Below are positions 33,731-44,031 of a DNA stretch of 64,000 nucleotides, piece by piece. The stretch covers positions 1 to 64,000 of the forward strand of contig NZ_WBUE01000010.1 of the NCBI RefSeq assembly GCF_009026145.1. Direction: 5' to 3'. Below the pieces are notes generated by a model. The model saw nothing but the letters and a program-made list of their open reading frames with translations, had not been told where the DNA came from and did no database searches. Source of the stretch: Hyphomicrobium sp. (lineage in GTDB: Bacteria; Pseudomonadota; Alphaproteobacteria; Rhizobiales; Hyphomicrobiaceae). The number at the start of each line of letters is the position of its first letter. Position 1 is the stretch's first letter. The position numbers were made by a program, and so were the translations under genes.

Positions 33731-34086
33731 GCCGCAAATTCCTTGGGCAGCATCGGCACGCCGTCAATGCCTAGTTGAAGGTCACACACCGCAACAACCT
33801 TTTGCGTAGGCAGCGGAGCGTAGAGATGCGGGAACACTTCTCCTCCACGCGAGACCTCCCACCGTAGCAGCTCGCCGAGCGCCAGGGTCTCGAACTGGAT
33901 CAACACGAGATCGTGCCGGCCGCGGAAGTGCTTGGCCAGAGTGCCGGGCAGTTGCTCGCGCAGCGACAGATGAATGTAGCCGTCGCGCAGGTCGTCGGCA
34001 GAGCCGGCGTAAACGCCCGAGCGACATGCTGTTTTCCAGGCCGCGCGCGTGGTGACCTTGAAGACGAATTGCCGAGTTGTTGTCAT
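33724..34086 (-). CDS. DUF952 domain protein
   Basis: The product is 120 residues from the ATG of MTTTRQFVFK; upstream codons are not family-like. Marks of DUF952 are G-S-x-x-D-x-x-D-G-Y-I-H-L-S, then RHDLVLIQFE and a FPHLYAPL strand. The His/Tyr cluster resembles a nucleotide or glutathione site, but the role is unknown. It overlaps pyrD and is probably cotranscribed. Confidence 0.87.
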   Translation of the reverse strand: MTTTRQFVFKVTTRAAWKTACRSGVYAGSADDLRDGYIHLSLREQLPGTLAKHFRGRHDLVLIQFETLALGELLRWEVSRGGEVFPHLYAPLPTQKVVAVCDLQLGIDGVPMLPKEFAAC

Positions 34087-34328
34087 CGCTTGCCCGATCG
34101 TGCACGCCACGCTGGAAAATTTTTGCCGCACGGCCGCGCCCTTTGCGCGCGCGTCGCGGCGCCGCGCGCCTGTCGCATTCTATCAACACCGCGCATACGA
34201 CGTCTGGCGGATAGGTGCTTTTCTGAGATGGCGTCTGTCACGATGAGCGCAGTCATGATACCTTCATCAAACTGGCGCTCGTGGCTCGCCCTCGGCGCTT
34301 GCGAACGCCAAACGAAAAAAGAAATTCG

Positions 34329-36104
34329 ATGTTCCCCGGTCTCCCAACAGCGTCGCTGACCCTAACGAATCTCTTCTCCTCACCTTTCCACTTTTCTGTG
34401 CCCTGTTACCAGAGGCCGTACTCTTGGACGACCGTGGAAGCCGGCCAGTTGCTCGAGGACATCCTGGCGGCAGCGGGCCTCGGAGGTGTGGCCGGGGCGG
34501 AGGAACAGGACTACTTCCTCGGCACGATCTTGCTGCTCGACGGCAGCGGAAGCGACCTGCCGAAGGCGCGGGAGCGCGATCCGCGCCTGTTTGAGATCAT
34601 CGACGGGCAGCAGCGCCTCGTGACGTTGGCGATGCTGGCAGCGGTATTGCGCGATCTGGGGACCGAGCGCTGGCGTTGGGGCGCTCGCAATCGGCTCGAC
34701 CAGCTGATCGTTGCCGATTCCGCCGCCACCAAGCAGCACGGCATCAAATTCCGCATCGAGGTGAGCGCGCGCGAGCAAGCGTTCCTCGAGACCTGCGTGC
34801 AAACACGGGGCGCGTGTTTGTCGGCTCCGACGGCGGAGGCGCTGAGCGATGCCGAGGAACGGCTGCTAAAGGTACGTGATCATTTCGTGCACGAGCTGTC
34901 CTCGCTCGATGAAGCCGATCGGCGCCGACTGGCCGATTATCTGTGCGACCAATGCCACTTCGTCGTCGTCCTGACGCGCGACATCGATAGGGCCCATCGG
35001 CTGTTCACGGTCCTCAACGAGCGCGGGCGGGCGTTGCAGCGCAACGACATCCTCAAGGCAGAGCTCCTGAAAAGCATACCGGAAGAGCGCTTGGCCGAGG
35101 CGTTGGAGAAGTGGGACAACGCAGCCCAGTTGCTCGGTCCGAAGTTCGAGACGTTCTTCAGCCACGTGTTCACTATCTACGGTCGTGGCGATACCAAGAT
35201 CATCGCCGGCGTCCGCCGCACGATCCGCGAGGTCGGTGGCGCCGAAGCTTTTCTCAACGAAGTCGTCTGCCCGCTGTCCAAGGCCTACGACACGGTCCTT
35301 AGAGCCGCCGACGTTAATCTCAACATCGATCCCGATGCACGCCGCTATCTCGTCTACCTCGGACGGCTCCCCGAGGGCGACTGGGCACCGGCTGCGATCC
35401 TCGCGGTGCACCAGTATGCGGACGATCCTGAGCGTGCCACGATGCTGCTGAAGGAAATCGATCGTCTCGTCCATTTGCTACGGGTGCTTTGCCTTGGAAC
35501 CGGCAAGCGCGTGCGCCGTCTCGCCAACGTCGTCCAATTGGTCAAGTCGCGCGCGCCGGTGCTACCGGGCGAGGGGCCGCTGGCGCTGACGCGGGACGAG
35601 ATACGCAACATCGGCTACCATTTGCGCTCCATGTACCGGCGCGATGCGCAAGTGTGCAAGCAACTGCTCTTGCGCCTCAACGACGAGCTGACGCGCAGCA
35701 CTACCGTGCTCGATCCGAAGGACTACAGCGTCGAGCACGTGCTTCCGCAGCGCCCCGGCGCGACGAGCGAGTGGCGCCGCTGGTTCGCCGACGCCGAGGA
35801 GCGCGAGGCTTGCACCGAAAGCCTGGGTAATCTCGTCGCCGTCACGCAAAAGCAGAACGATCGCGCCCGCAATCAGGAATTCTACCGCAAGCGGGAGATC
35901 TATCGCGGCACGGTCGACGATCCGCCGGTGCTCGCAATCACGCGCGACGTGGTCGACGCCAACGTCTGGCGCGCCGCCGAGATTCGCGCCCGCGAGGCCA
36001 AGCTCCTGGGGCTGATGCGCGACATCTGGGGCATCGAGATCGCCGGCATGCAGGGCGCGCGCAGCGACGTGGCGCAGAACGCCACCCTCAGGCGGCTTGG
36101 GTGA
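34329..36104 (+). CDS. GmrSD-like DUF262-DUF1524 (HNH) protein
   Basis: The product is 591 residues from the ATG at 34329. The N-terminal DUF262 (ParB/Srx-like NTPase) domain shows PCYQRPYSW, the nucleotide motif IIDGQQRL near residue 93, and a [11 protein letters not shown] element. The C-terminal DUF1524 domain has the HNH pattern: Y-S-V-E-H-V-L-P-Q near residue 466, then G-N-L-x-x-V and a N-D-R-A-R-N helix. This is the architecture of type IV restriction enzyme GmrSD fused in one chain, which cuts glucosylated hydroxymethylcytosine DNA; other targets are known in relatives. It stands alone between pyrD and lysS, outside the island. Its end overlaps convergent lysS by 17 bases. Confidence 0.85.
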   Translation: MFPGLPTASLTLTNLFSSPFHFSVPCYQRPYSWTTVEAGQLLEDILAAAGLGGVAGAEEQDYFLGTILLLDGSGSDLPKARERDPRLFEIIDGQQRLVTLAMLAAVLRDLGTERWRWGARNRLDQLIVADSAATKQHGIKFRIEVSAREQAFLETCVQTRGACLSAPTAEALSDAEERLLKVRDHFVHELSSLDEADRRRLADYLCDQCHFVVVLTRDIDRAHRLFTVLNERGRALQRNDILKAELLKSIPEERLAEALEKWDNAAQLLGPKFETFFSHVFTIYGRGDTKIIAGVRRTIREVGGAEAFLNEVVCPLSKAYDTVLRAADVNLNIDPDARRYLVYLGRLPEGDWAPAAILAVHQYADDPERATMLLKEIDRLVHLLRVLCLGTGKRVRRLANVVQLVKSRAPVLPGEGPLALTRDEIRNIGYHLRSMYRRDAQVCKQLLLRLNDELTRSTTVLDPKDYSVEHVLPQRPGATSEWRRWFADAEEREACTESLGNLVAVTQKQNDRARNQEFYRKREIYRGTVDDPPVLAITRDVVDANVWRAAEIRAREAKLLGLMRDIWGIEIAGMQGARSDVAQNATLRRLG

Positions 36105-37740
36105 GCTCGCCGCTCAGCGCCTTGTCGATGAGCGCACGCGTTTCGTTGATGCCGTAGAGCTCGATGAAGCTGCCGAAGCGCGGCCCCTTCTCCTCGCCGA
36201 GGAGAATTTCGTAGATGGCGTTGAACCATGCGTTGGATACACCGGGCCTTTCGGGCGTGGCGCCCTTGGCGTTGGGATCCTGATAGCGTGGGATGGAGCG
36301 CCCGACGTCGTAAAGGATGCCCTGCAGCTCTTCGGCCGTGGCGTCGGGCTCGGCACCCTTCAACGCCTCTGACAAGGCGCGCAGCGCTGTCGTCTCCACC
36401 TCGTCGGCGCGACGGTACTTTTTGCGCGGCTTCACGAAGTCCGCGTAGTAGCGGACGGCGTAGCCGGCGAGCCGATCGAGTAGGGGATGCGTCTGCGGGC
36501 TCACGCCCTTTACGTGACGCCGGATGAAGCCCCACAGCACGTCCTTGTCCTCGGCGTTGGAGGCGGCGACGAGATTGAGCAGCAGTGCGAACGTGATGGG
36601 CATGTCGGCCGGTGGCGGATTGCCGGCATGAATATGCCAGACGGCATTATCGATCCTGGCCTTCGCATCCTGGCGCGGATAGGCGGCAAGCAATTGCAGG
36701 TATTCATCCACGGCGCGAGGGATGACGTCGAAGTACAGCCGCTTTGCCGACTTCGGCTTCTGATACATGAACAGCGACAGGCTTTCGGGGCTCGCATAGC
36801 GCAGCCACTCGTCGATCGTCAGGCCGTTGCCCTTCGATTTGGAGATCTTCTCGCCCTTGTCATCAAGGAACAGCTCGTAGTTGAAGCCCTCGGGCGGTGT
36901 TCCGCCGAGCGCCTTGCAGATGCGTGAGGATAGGGTCACGGACTCGATCAGGTCTTTGCCGGCCATCTCGTAGTCGACGCCGAGCGCGGTCCAGCGCAGC
37001 GCCCAGTCGGCCTTCCACTGGCACTTGACCGCCCCGCCGGTGACCTTGGTCTCGACCTTCTCGCCGGTCTCCGGATCGACGTAGACGACGGTGCCCTTGC
37101 GCGGGTGGCGCTCGATCATCGGTACCTGCAACACCCGTCCCGTGCGCGGGCAGATGGGTAGGAACGGGGAATAGGTCGCCCTGCGCTCCGGTCCCAAGGT
37201 CGGCAGGATGATTTCCATGACCTTGTCGTAGGCCTTGAGCATTTTCAAAAGCGTTTCGTCGAAGCACCCGGACTTGTACGCCTCGGTGGCCGACATGAAC
37301 TCGTAAGAGAACCCGAAGCGGTCCAGGAAGTCGCGCAGCATGGCGTTGTTGTGGTGCGCGAAGCTCTCGAACTTGCCGAACGGATCGGGCACGCTGGTTA
37401 GCGGCCTATTGAGCGCGGCGTGCAGCAGCTCCTGATTGGGAACGTTGGTCGGGACCTTGCGCAGCCCGTCCATGTCGTCCGAAAAACAGATGAGGCGCGT
37501 CTTGCGCCGCCCTTCGGTCAGCAGTTCAAACGCATGGCGCACCATGCTGGTGCGCGCCACCTCGCCGAAGGTACCGATGTGCGGCAGCCCCGATGGGCCA
37601 TAGCCGGTCTCGAAAATCACCGTCTTCTCGTCGCCGCCCTTCAGCTTCTCGAGCCGCTTTATGAGCCGGCGTGCCTCCTCGAAGGGCCAGGCCTTCGCGT
37701 CGGAGAGGGCGGGCGAGATGGCGGAGTCGGAGGCTGACAT
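36088..37740 (-). CDS. lysS: lysyl-tRNA synthetase, class I
   Basis: The product is 550 residues. The HIGH signature is GLPHIGTF near residue 52 and the KMSKS loop is KISKSKGNG near residue 299. The zinc-binding-type CPRTG segment and the C-terminal helical anticodon domain agree with class I LysRS, found in archaea and alphaproteobacteria in place of the class II form (often labelled lysK). It charges tRNA-Lys in the cytoplasm. Confidence 0.96.
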   Translation of the reverse strand: MSASDSAISPALSDAKAWPFEEARRLIKRLEKLKGGDEKTVIFETGYGPSGLPHIGTFGEVARTSMVRHAFELLTEGRRKTRLICFSDDMDGLRKVPTNVPNQELLHAALNRPLTSVPDPFGKFESFAHHNNAMLRDFLDRFGFSYEFMSATEAYKSGCFDETLLKMLKAYDKVMEIILPTLGPERRATYSPFLPICPRTGRVLQVPMIERHPRKGTVVYVDPETGEKVETKVTGGAVKCQWKADWALRWTALGVDYEMAGKDLIESVTLSSRICKALGGTPPEGFNYELFLDDKGEKISKSKGNGLTIDEWLRYASPESLSLFMYQKPKSAKRLYFDVIPRAVDEYLQLLAAYPRQDAKARIDNAVWHIHAGNPPPADMPITFALLLNLVAASNAEDKDVLWGFIRRHVKGVSPQTHPLLDRLAGYAVRYYADFVKPRKKYRRADEVETTALRALSEALKGAEPDATAEELQGILYDVGRSIPRYQDPNAKGATPERPGVSNAWFNAIYEILLGEEKGPRFGSFIELYGINETRALIDKALSGELTQAA

Positions 37741-37889
37741 CGAGCGAAGCGCTTCTGTGCTGGATTTGCGGAGGGCGGTGGAATTGGCGTGCGGGGAACC
37801 CTATGTTCCGGCCGGCACTTGCGTCAACGCCCGTCACAAGGCGCCGATGACGCGGACGCCTCCAGAAATGGTGAAGGGGATCAGACCAC

Positions 37890-38321
37890 GTGCGCTCCGA
37901 CCACCCGACGAAGGCGAGGCTCTCGCCGCAGGAAGCTCTCATCTACGCCATGGTGACCGTTGCCGCGGCGGATCGGTTGATTTCGCAGAATGAGCTGGCA
38001 CGCATCAACTCGATGGTGCGCGAGCTGCCTGCCTTGCGCGGCATCGACGACGCGTGGCTCAGCCGCGAGGCGCAGGAGTGCGGAAAGATCCTCGCTAAGC
38101 CCGACGGCGTGAACAAAGTGGTTCGCTTGATTGTCGAGGCGCTACCGCGCGAGTTGCGTGAGACGGCCTATGCGCTGGCGGCGGAGGTCGCCGCCAGCGA
38201 CTTGGTATTCAAGGCCGATGAACGCGCTTTTCTGGCGCTGCTGGCGGACGGGCTGCAACTCGACGATCTGGTCCGCACGGCGCTGGAACGCAGTGCGCAC
38301 GCGCGTCACAAGCAGATTTAG
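37890..38321 (+). CDS. TerB-like tellurite resistance family protein
   Basis: The product is 143 residues with a GTG start. The family core is visible: L-S-P-Q-E-A-L-I-Y-A-M-V-T-V-A-A-A-D, then a second acidic A-A-S-D-L-V helix pair. TerB-fold proteins are all-helical and often metal binding; the link to tellurite is only by name. No ter operon is nearby. Confidence 0.82.
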   Translation: MRSDHPTKARLSPQEALIYAMVTVAAADRLISQNELARINSMVRELPALRGIDDAWLSREAQECGKILAKPDGVNKVVRLIVEALPRELRETAYALAAEVAASDLVFKADERAFLALLADGLQLDDLVRTALERSAHARHKQI

Positions 38322-38515
38322 GCGGGCGCACGGCCAGTGCGACATCCTCTATAGGACTGTTCAGTTTGCCCTACTTTGGCGCGCGACGGTCGATGCAATT
38401 TCTACGCGAATAATGAGAATCGATTCCGTAACGCATTTTTTATGGGAATTTGTGATCGAATTAGCCTCACGAAGGCCGTCCACGAAGCGGCACGCAGCCA
38501 CCAAGGCGATTGCCA

Positions 38516-40672
38516 ATGCACGCGGGCGAAGACGCTATCGAGATCCAACACGCACCGCACGCGTCCATTGCACTCTTCGATGAACAAGGGAGACTGCACG
38601 GTTGGTCGCCGGCGTTCGCCGATGACTGCGCGCAGTCATCGCTGGAGTTCCGCGAGTGTCTGGTCGGCGATGTCTGGCCGGAATTCAACCCCGGCCGCTG
38701 GAAGGAGATCTGGCGCAACGCACAGGAGCATGGTGCGGCGAGAGTTGTGCAAGTGGTGGCGCGCACCAAGCAGGGGACGAGCAGCGAGCTCGTCGAGTTG
38801 GAGATCGGCCGCTTCGTCAGCGATGGTATGCCGCTAGTCAAGATCGAAGTGCGCCGGTCGGCAACACGGCGCCTGCATTTGATGCAGCAGGAGATACTCC
38901 AGTCGATGGCCAATGGCGCCCCTTTGAGGGGTATCATGGAAACGCTGTGCCGGAGGGTCGAGGCGCTAGCTCCGTCAGTGATTTGCTCGGTGCTGGCCAT
39001 CGATCGCGACCAGCAACTTCGGCACATCGCCAGTCCCAGTCTACCGCTGCATTACTCGCGCGCAATCGACGGCGTCCCCATCGGCCCCAAGGTTGGCTCG
39101 TGCGGCACGGCTGCGTTCCGCGGCGAGGCGGTGGAGGTGACCGACATTGCCAGCGATCCGTTGTGGGAGGACTACAAGCACCTGGCATTGCCGCTCGGCC
39201 TGCGTGCGTGTTGGTCAAGCCCGATCAAGGCACCGGACGGCAGGGTGGTGGGTGCGTTCGCCTTCTACTACCCGCGGCCGCGCGGGCCAACGGTCCTCGA
39301 GCGCCAGGTCGTGGCGACCTGCCTGCATCTGTGCATGATCGCTCTGGAGCATGAAGAGACGCGCTCGCGCGCTTACGAGCAGGCGTTCACCGATCCGCTG
39401 ACCCAACTGCCGAACCGTGCGCGCTTCCAGCAACGCGTGAGCGAGGCGATGGCTATCGTGGCCGAGACAGGGCAGCGCATCGCCATCCAATACATCGGTC
39501 TCGACCGGTTCCAAGCGGTCAACGAGTTGCTCGGCTATGCTGCCGGCGACGAGCTGTTGAAGGTTGTCGCCTCCCGTCTGCGGAGCGTGGTCAAGGATCG
39601 CGATGCAGTGGCGCGGATTGGTGGCGATGAATTCGCGGTCATCAAGGTGGGTGATTTCAAAGACGAGGACATTGCCAAGCGCGCACGGGGGATCATCGAG
39701 ATCATTGGTGAGCCGTACTTGGCGTGTGGTCAGCGTCTGGAACTCGGCGCCAGTATCGGCATCGCCCTCGGCGTCGATGCCAACAGCGCCGACGAGCTCA
39801 TCCAAGATGCGGCGCTCGCCATGCGGCGGGTGAAGGAGCTGGGACGCGGCACCTACTTTTTCTACGAGAAGGAACTCAATGCGCGCATGCAGGCTCGCCG
39901 CCGCGCCGAGGCAGACCTGCGCGATGCACTGACGTACGAACAGTTCGAGCTCTATTTCCAGCCGATCTTCGACCTGCAACGTCTTGCCGTCACCGGTGCC
40001 GAGACGCTGTTGCGCTGGCACCACCCCGAGCGCGGGATGGTCTCACCGGCGGAGTTCATTGCGCTTGCCGAGCAGTGCGGACTCATCGAGCAGCTCGGCG
40101 CCTGGGCCATCCGCAAGGCATGTCTCGCCGCCGTCAAGTGGCCTCGGGACATTGCCGTCGCGGTCAATCTCTCGCCCATGCAGTTCGACAATCCCGGTCT
40201 CGTGCGGACGGTGGCTGCAGCGCTCGAGCAATCTGGCCTCGATCCTTCGCGTCTGGAGCTCGAGATCACCGAGTCGGTGCTACTGCGCGACAGTGCGGTG
40301 AACATTGCCGTGCTGGACGAATTGAAGGATCTCGGCGTGTCGATTGCGCTCGACGACTTCGGCACCGGCTATTCGTCGCTGAGCTATCTGCATCGCTTCT
40401 CGTTCGACCGCGTCAAGATCGATCACTCGTTCATCCGCGACATCACCCGCAACGAAGGCTCGTTGAAGATCGTGCGGGCAATCGTCATGCTCGCGCACAG
40501 TCTCGGGCTCGAGGTTACGGCGGAGGGGGTTGAGACCGACGAACAGCTCGCCGCGGTGCGCGGCGAAGGCTGCGATGCCGTCCAAGGGCATTACACGGGC
40601 ACGCCGACACCCGTCGCTGCATTTCTGGAGCGGCTGGGAATTCCCGGCGACCATCGCGTGTCTGCCGCCTGA
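38516..40672 (+). CDS. PAS/GAF-GGDEF-EAL cyclic-di-GMP signalling protein
   Basis: The product is 718 residues from the ATG after AAGGCG; a TTG six bases upstream is an alternative. Residues ~10-120 are a PAS-like part, ~130-285 a GAF domain (GSCGTAAF), ~295-455 a GGDEF domain with an intact GGDEF near 368, and ~465-715 an EAL domain where the signature reads ETL near 496 and DDFGTGYSSL and KIDHSF are present. So both synthesis and hydrolysis of cyclic-di-GMP are possible, with the GAF part as sensor. No transmembrane helix, so it acts in the cytoplasm. An AT-rich stretch at 38,395-38,460 is the probable promoter region. Confidence 0.9.
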   Translation: MHAGEDAIEIQHAPHASIALFDEQGRLHGWSPAFADDCAQSSLEFRECLVGDVWPEFNPGRWKEIWRNAQEHGAARVVQVVARTKQGTSSELVELEIGRFVSDGMPLVKIEVRRSATRRLHLMQQEILQSMANGAPLRGIMETLCRRVEALAPSVICSVLAIDRDQQLRHIASPSLPLHYSRAIDGVPIGPKVGSCGTAAFRGEAVEVTDIASDPLWEDYKHLALPLGLRACWSSPIKAPDGRVVGAFAFYYPRPRGPTVLERQVVATCLHLCMIALEHEETRSRAYEQAFTDPLTQLPNRARFQQRVSEAMAIVAETGQRIAIQYIGLDRFQAVNELLGYAAGDELLKVVASRLRSVVKDRDAVARIGGDEFAVIKVGDFKDEDIAKRARGIIEIIGEPYLACGQRLELGASIGIALGVDANSADELIQDAALAMRRVKELGRGTYFFYEKELNARMQARRRAEADLRDALTYEQFELYFQPIFDLQRLAVTGAETLLRWHHPERGMVSPAEFIALAEQCGLIEQLGAWAIRKACLAAVKWPRDIAVAVNLSPMQFDNPGLVRTVAAALEQSGLDPSRLELEITESVLLRDSAVNIAVLDELKDLGVSIALDDFGTGYSSLSYLHRFSFDRVKIDHSFIRDITRNEGSLKIVRAIVMLAHSLGLEVTAEGVETDEQLAAVRGEGCDAVQGHYTGTPTPVAAFLERLGIPGDHRVSAA

Positions 40673-40789
40673 CCTACCGCAAATCCCCTCGCACTTTTGC
40701 CACCGCAAGGTTACACTATACCACTTCGCCGTCCTGTGACGGCGCACCAAAAACGTGTGGGGCGCTGGGGCCCGATCTGGGAGAAAACG

Positions 40790-41341
40790 ATGAGATTGCT
40801 GATCACTGCATTGCTGCTGTCTGCCGCGCTCGCGCCACTCGCCGGCGGCGCCAAGGCCGCGAGCCTCACCTCGGGCAAGAAGCTCGAGGTGCACGTCGAC
40901 GAGGCAAAGGTCGAAGACGAAAAGAAGGCGCTGTGGGCGCAGTTCGGCGGCTGGTGCGCGATTGCCGAATGGCATCCGGCTGTGAAGACGTGCGAAGAAT
41001 CGAAGGACGGAGACACCGAATACCGCACGTTGACGCTGCAGGACGGCGGCGTGATCAAGGAGAAGCTGCTCGAGAGGTCCGGCGCCAGCTACCGCTATGA
41101 GATCATCGAGAGCCCGCTGCCGGTGAAAAATTACGAGGCGCAGTTCACCGTGACGCCCGACGACGATGACCTCGACGAGGTCAATATCGTTTGGGCCGCC
41201 ACCTACGATGCCGCCGACGGCAAAGAGGATGCCGACGCGCGCAAGACCATCGATGGTATCTTCAAGGACGGCATCGAGAGCATCAAAGGCAAACTGGGCG
41301 ACAAGGTCGTCGACAAGAAGAAGAAGAGGGACGACGACTGA
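40790..41341 (+). CDS. secreted SRPBCC-fold protein
   Basis: The product is 183 residues. A signal peptide ends in AKAAS near residue 25. The body carries SRPBCC (polyketide cyclase/lipid transport fold) marks: a W-x-x-F-G-G-W-C-A-I-A-E-W-H-P segment, then strands with E-Y-R-T-L-T-L-Q-D-G-G and a LLERSGASYRYEI strand. The C-terminus is a Lys/Asp run. Ligand unknown. Confidence 0.8.
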   Translation: MRLLITALLLSAALAPLAGGAKAASLTSGKKLEVHVDEAKVEDEKKALWAQFGGWCAIAEWHPAVKTCEESKDGDTEYRTLTLQDGGVIKEKLLERSGASYRYEIIESPLPVKNYEAQFTVTPDDDDLDEVNIVWAATYDAADGKEDADARKTIDGIFKDGIESIKGKLGDKVVDKKKKRDDD

Positions 41342-41359
41342 GCGCGTCGCGTTCCACTG

Positions 41360-42004
41360 CTAGCCGACGCCACGCGCGAATGCGCAGACGGCGTCGGCGG
41401 CGAGCGCGAGGTTGCCGGCTCGTGTGAACCCGCTGCCTCCACGCGGGCCGAGGTCGTGGTCACCATCGCCTGCCCAGGCAAATGTGATTGCGGGCGACAG
41501 CCGATAGCCCGTGATCTCCGCCCGAGATCCGAACGGATCACGCTCGCCCTGCACGATCAATGCCGGGCAGCGCAAATCGACTAGGTGTGCCGTGCGCAGG
41601 TTGTCCGGCTTGCCCGGCGGGTGGAACGGATAGCCGAGGCACACCAGACCGCAGACCGTGCTACTTGCGAGCAATTCGTCGGCAACGAGGCTGGCGACGC
41701 GCCCGCCCAGCGACTTGCCGCCGATGAGCAGCGCCTGGCCGCTCGCTCCCTTCGCCCGTAGCTCATCGACCGCGCGCTTGTATTCCGGGACCAGCAGCTC
41801 GGCCTTCGGCGGCGGTCGCCGCTTTCCCCCCGCGCGCCGGGTCGCCATATACTCGAACTCGAATCGCGATATTTGCAGCCCACGGTCCGTCAGCAGGCGT
41901 GTCATCGTCTCCAGAAACGGGCTGGTCATCGGTGCCCCGGCCCCATGCGCGAGCGACAGGTGAGTTTTTGCCTGCGACGGTCCGGCAGTCAGAAAATGCG
42001 TCAC
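41360..42004 (-). CDS. alpha/beta hydrolase of the KANL3/Tex30-like type
   Basis: The product is 214 residues. Marks: LAHGAGAPM near residue 19, nucleophile elbow GGKSLGG near 96, L-G-Y-P-F-H-P-P-G, QGERDPFG near 152 with the acid Asp, and a GDHDLGPR His near 184. This is the dienelactone hydrolase-like group found in many alphaproteobacteria; substrate unknown. Confidence 0.85.
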   Translation of the reverse strand: MTHFLTAGPSQAKTHLSLAHGAGAPMTSPFLETMTRLLTDRGLQISRFEFEYMATRRAGGKRRPPPKAELLVPEYKRAVDELRAKGASGQALLIGGKSLGGRVASLVADELLASSTVCGLVCLGYPFHPPGKPDNLRTAHLVDLRCPALIVQGERDPFGSRAEITGYRLSPAITFAWAGDGDHDLGPRGGSGFTRAGNLALAADAVCAFARGVG

Positions 42005-42113
42005 GGATCAAGCGCCTATCGGGGGTTATCGTCGTTAACTGGCCGATGCAACTGAAGGTCGCTTTTTAGCCGTATGCATCTAGTATGGCCTGAACATTGC
42101 TTTGGGGGGAGCT

Positions 42114-43238
42114 ATGCAACGCACCCGCATTCTTTGCCTGATCGGATCGCTATTGGCGATCCCGTACGCAGCCTCAGCCGATCCACAGCCGCAGCCAGCG
42201 GTTAACGCTCCTGCGCCCGTCGAAGCGAAACGCGCGGCAGCCGCGCCCGTCCCTGCACCGGAGCAGAAGGCCGCCGCGCCCGCCAACGTGAACGATGGCG
42301 CCGGCACGAAGGCGGCGAAGAACGACAAAAAAGAGAAGAAGCCGAAGGTGCTGGCCCGCGAGCTTTTCGGCAAGGTGCCGACCGCTGCGGCACTCGCCCC
42401 GCGTGCGCTTGGCTGGTACTCGAAGGGTTGCCTCTCCGGCGCGGTGCACCTCGCCGACACCGGCCCGGACTGGCAGGCGATGCGTCTGTCGCGCAATCGC
42501 GCCTGGGGCCATCCCAAATTGATCAAGCTGCTGAAGCGCCTCGCCTCCGAGGCCAAGCAGGACGGCTGGAGCGGCCTGCTTGTCGGCGACATTTCGCAGC
42601 CGCGCGGGGGCCCGATGCTGTCCGGTCACGCCAGCCATCAAGTCGGCCTCGATGCCGACATCTGGCTGACGCCGATGCCCAACCGTGTGTTGACGCGCAG
42701 GGAGCGCGAGGAGATTCAAGCGACCACGATGCTCGACAAGACGAGCTTAGCCGTCGACCCGGCGGTGTTCACGCCGGCGCATGTCGCCGTCATCAAGCGC
42801 GCCGCATCATATCCCGCGGTCGAGCGGGTGTTTGTGCACCCGGCGATCAAGAAGGCGCTATGCCAGGCGGCCGGAAAGGACCGTGCGTGGCTCGGCAAGG
42901 TGCGACCAATCTGGGGGCACTACTATCACTTCCACATCCGTATTGGCTGCCCCAACGGCGGCTGCCAATCCCAGCCGGCGGTCTCGGGCGATGACGGTTG
43001 CGGCAAAGAGGTCGATAATTGGCTGAAGACCATCGAGGCTTCGCTGAAGAAACCTCAGCCGAAGCCGGGCGTGAGGATCATCCCGGACAGCGAGCGCCGG
43101 AAGGTCACGATGGATCAGCTGCCGGCCGAGTGCAAAGTCGTGCTCAACGGCCCCGCCGCCAAGCCCGATACCGGCGACGAGGTTGCCTCGACGCCAGCAC
43201 CGGCTGCGGTGCCGGCATCGGCAACGGCGAGCAAATAG
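42114..43238 (+). CDS. mepA: penicillin-insensitive murein endopeptidase
   Basis: The product is 374 residues with a GGGGGAGCT ribosome binding site. A signal peptide ends near residue 22 (AASAD), followed by an Ala/Pro/Lys-rich linker. The LAS metallopeptidase core has HASHQVGLDADIWL near residue 176 and GHYYHFHIRIGCP near 268, giving the zinc His and Asp ligands. It cuts D,D (and L,D) cross-links in the periplasm. The Cys pairs, including CPNGGC, fit MepA. The C-terminal ~70 residues are a low-complexity tail. The gene ends one base before convergent msrA. Confidence 0.92.
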   Translation: MQRTRILCLIGSLLAIPYAASADPQPQPAVNAPAPVEAKRAAAAPVPAPEQKAAAPANVNDGAGTKAAKNDKKEKKPKVLARELFGKVPTAAALAPRALGWYSKGCLSGAVHLADTGPDWQAMRLSRNRAWGHPKLIKLLKRLASEAKQDGWSGLLVGDISQPRGGPMLSGHASHQVGLDADIWLTPMPNRVLTRREREEIQATTMLDKTSLAVDPAVFTPAHVAVIKRAASYPAVERVFVHPAIKKALCQAAGKDRAWLGKVRPIWGHYYHFHIRIGCPNGGCQSQPAVSGDDGCGKEVDNWLKTIEASLKKPQPKPGVRIIPDSERRKVTMDQLPAECKVVLNGPAAKPDTGDEVASTPAPAAVPASATASK

Positions 43239-43239
43239 G

Positions 43240-43899
43240 TTAGGCGGCGGCGACGCCGGTCGGCATCGGACAACTGACACCGGTGCCACCGAGGCCACAG
43301 TACCCGTGCGGCACCTTCGACAGGTACTGCTGGTGGTAGTCCTCGGCGAAGAAGAATTCCGGCGCCGGCAGGATCTCGGTCGTGATCTTGCCCAGGCCAT
43401 TCTTCGTCAACGCCTTCTGGTAGTCGGCCTTGGAAGCCTCGGCCGCCGCACGCTGCGCCTCGGTGAACGTGTAGATGCCGGAGCGATATTGGGTGCCGAC
43501 GTCATTGCCCTGCCGCATGCCCTGCGTTGGATCGTGGCTTTCCCAGAATGTCTTCAAGAGCCGCTCGTAGCTGATCTCCTCGGGATCGTAGACGACGAGC
43601 ACAACCTCATTGTGCCCCGTCTGCCCAGTGCACACCTCCTGATAGGTCGGATTCGGCGTGAAGCCGCCGGCATAGCCGACCGCGGTGATCCAGATACCGT
43701 TGCCGAGGCTCCAGAACTTGCGCTCGGCGCCCCAGAAGCAACCGAGCCCGAACATTGCCATCTCGAGGCCAGCAGGGTAGGGGCCCTTCAGCGGCCGCGA
43801 GAAAATGTCGTGCTCCTCGGCGGTCGGGATCGGGCTCCCGCGCCCCTTCAGCGCGGTCTCGGCGGTCGGTATCGATGTCTTGTTCTTGCGGAAAAGCAT
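43240..43899 (-). CDS. msrA: peptide-methionine (S)-S-oxide reductase
   Basis: The product is 219 residues. The catalytic GCFWGAER motif has Cys54; further marks are [26 protein letters not shown] (split here as GYAGG, TPNP, and GHNEVV) and [18 protein letters not shown] in the same order as in MsrA. It repairs oxidised Met. The 44-residue N-terminal part has no signal peptide. Confidence 0.96.
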   Translation of the reverse strand: MLFRKNKTSIPTAETALKGRGSPIPTAEEHDIFSRPLKGPYPAGLEMAMFGLGCFWGAERKFWSLGNGIWITAVGYAGGFTPNPTYQEVCTGQTGHNEVVLVVYDPEEISYERLLKTFWESHDPTQGMRQGNDVGTQYRSGIYTFTEAQRAAAEASKADYQKALTKNGLGKITTEILPAPEFFFAEDYHQQYLSKVPHGYCGLGGTGVSCPMPTGVAAA

Positions 43900-43973
43900 G
43901 GTCCACCCGGATTGGATGATGACTGGCCCTGATATAGTCTTTCGCCCGCCGGACCGGCAGACCTACTAGGGTC

Positions 43974-43991
43974 ATGTTATTGTGATGTTAT
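43974..43991. promoter_or_regulatory. tandem ATGTTAT pair upstream of the 289-aa membrane protein
   Basis: Two copies of ATGTTAT start at 43974 and 43985, one helical turn apart, 41 bases before the ATG at 44032. This could be a regulator site or part of a promoter. Support is weak. Confidence 0.25.
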
Positions 43992-44031
43992 CTGAGCAAG
44001 TTGCAGCGTAACGTTCGGGGGGACGCGAGCG

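Noticed and set aside
38400..38440. ATGAGAATCGATTC-like sequence resembling a Fur or Irr site
   Set aside because: Too few positions fit either consensus and the downstream gene is not iron related.
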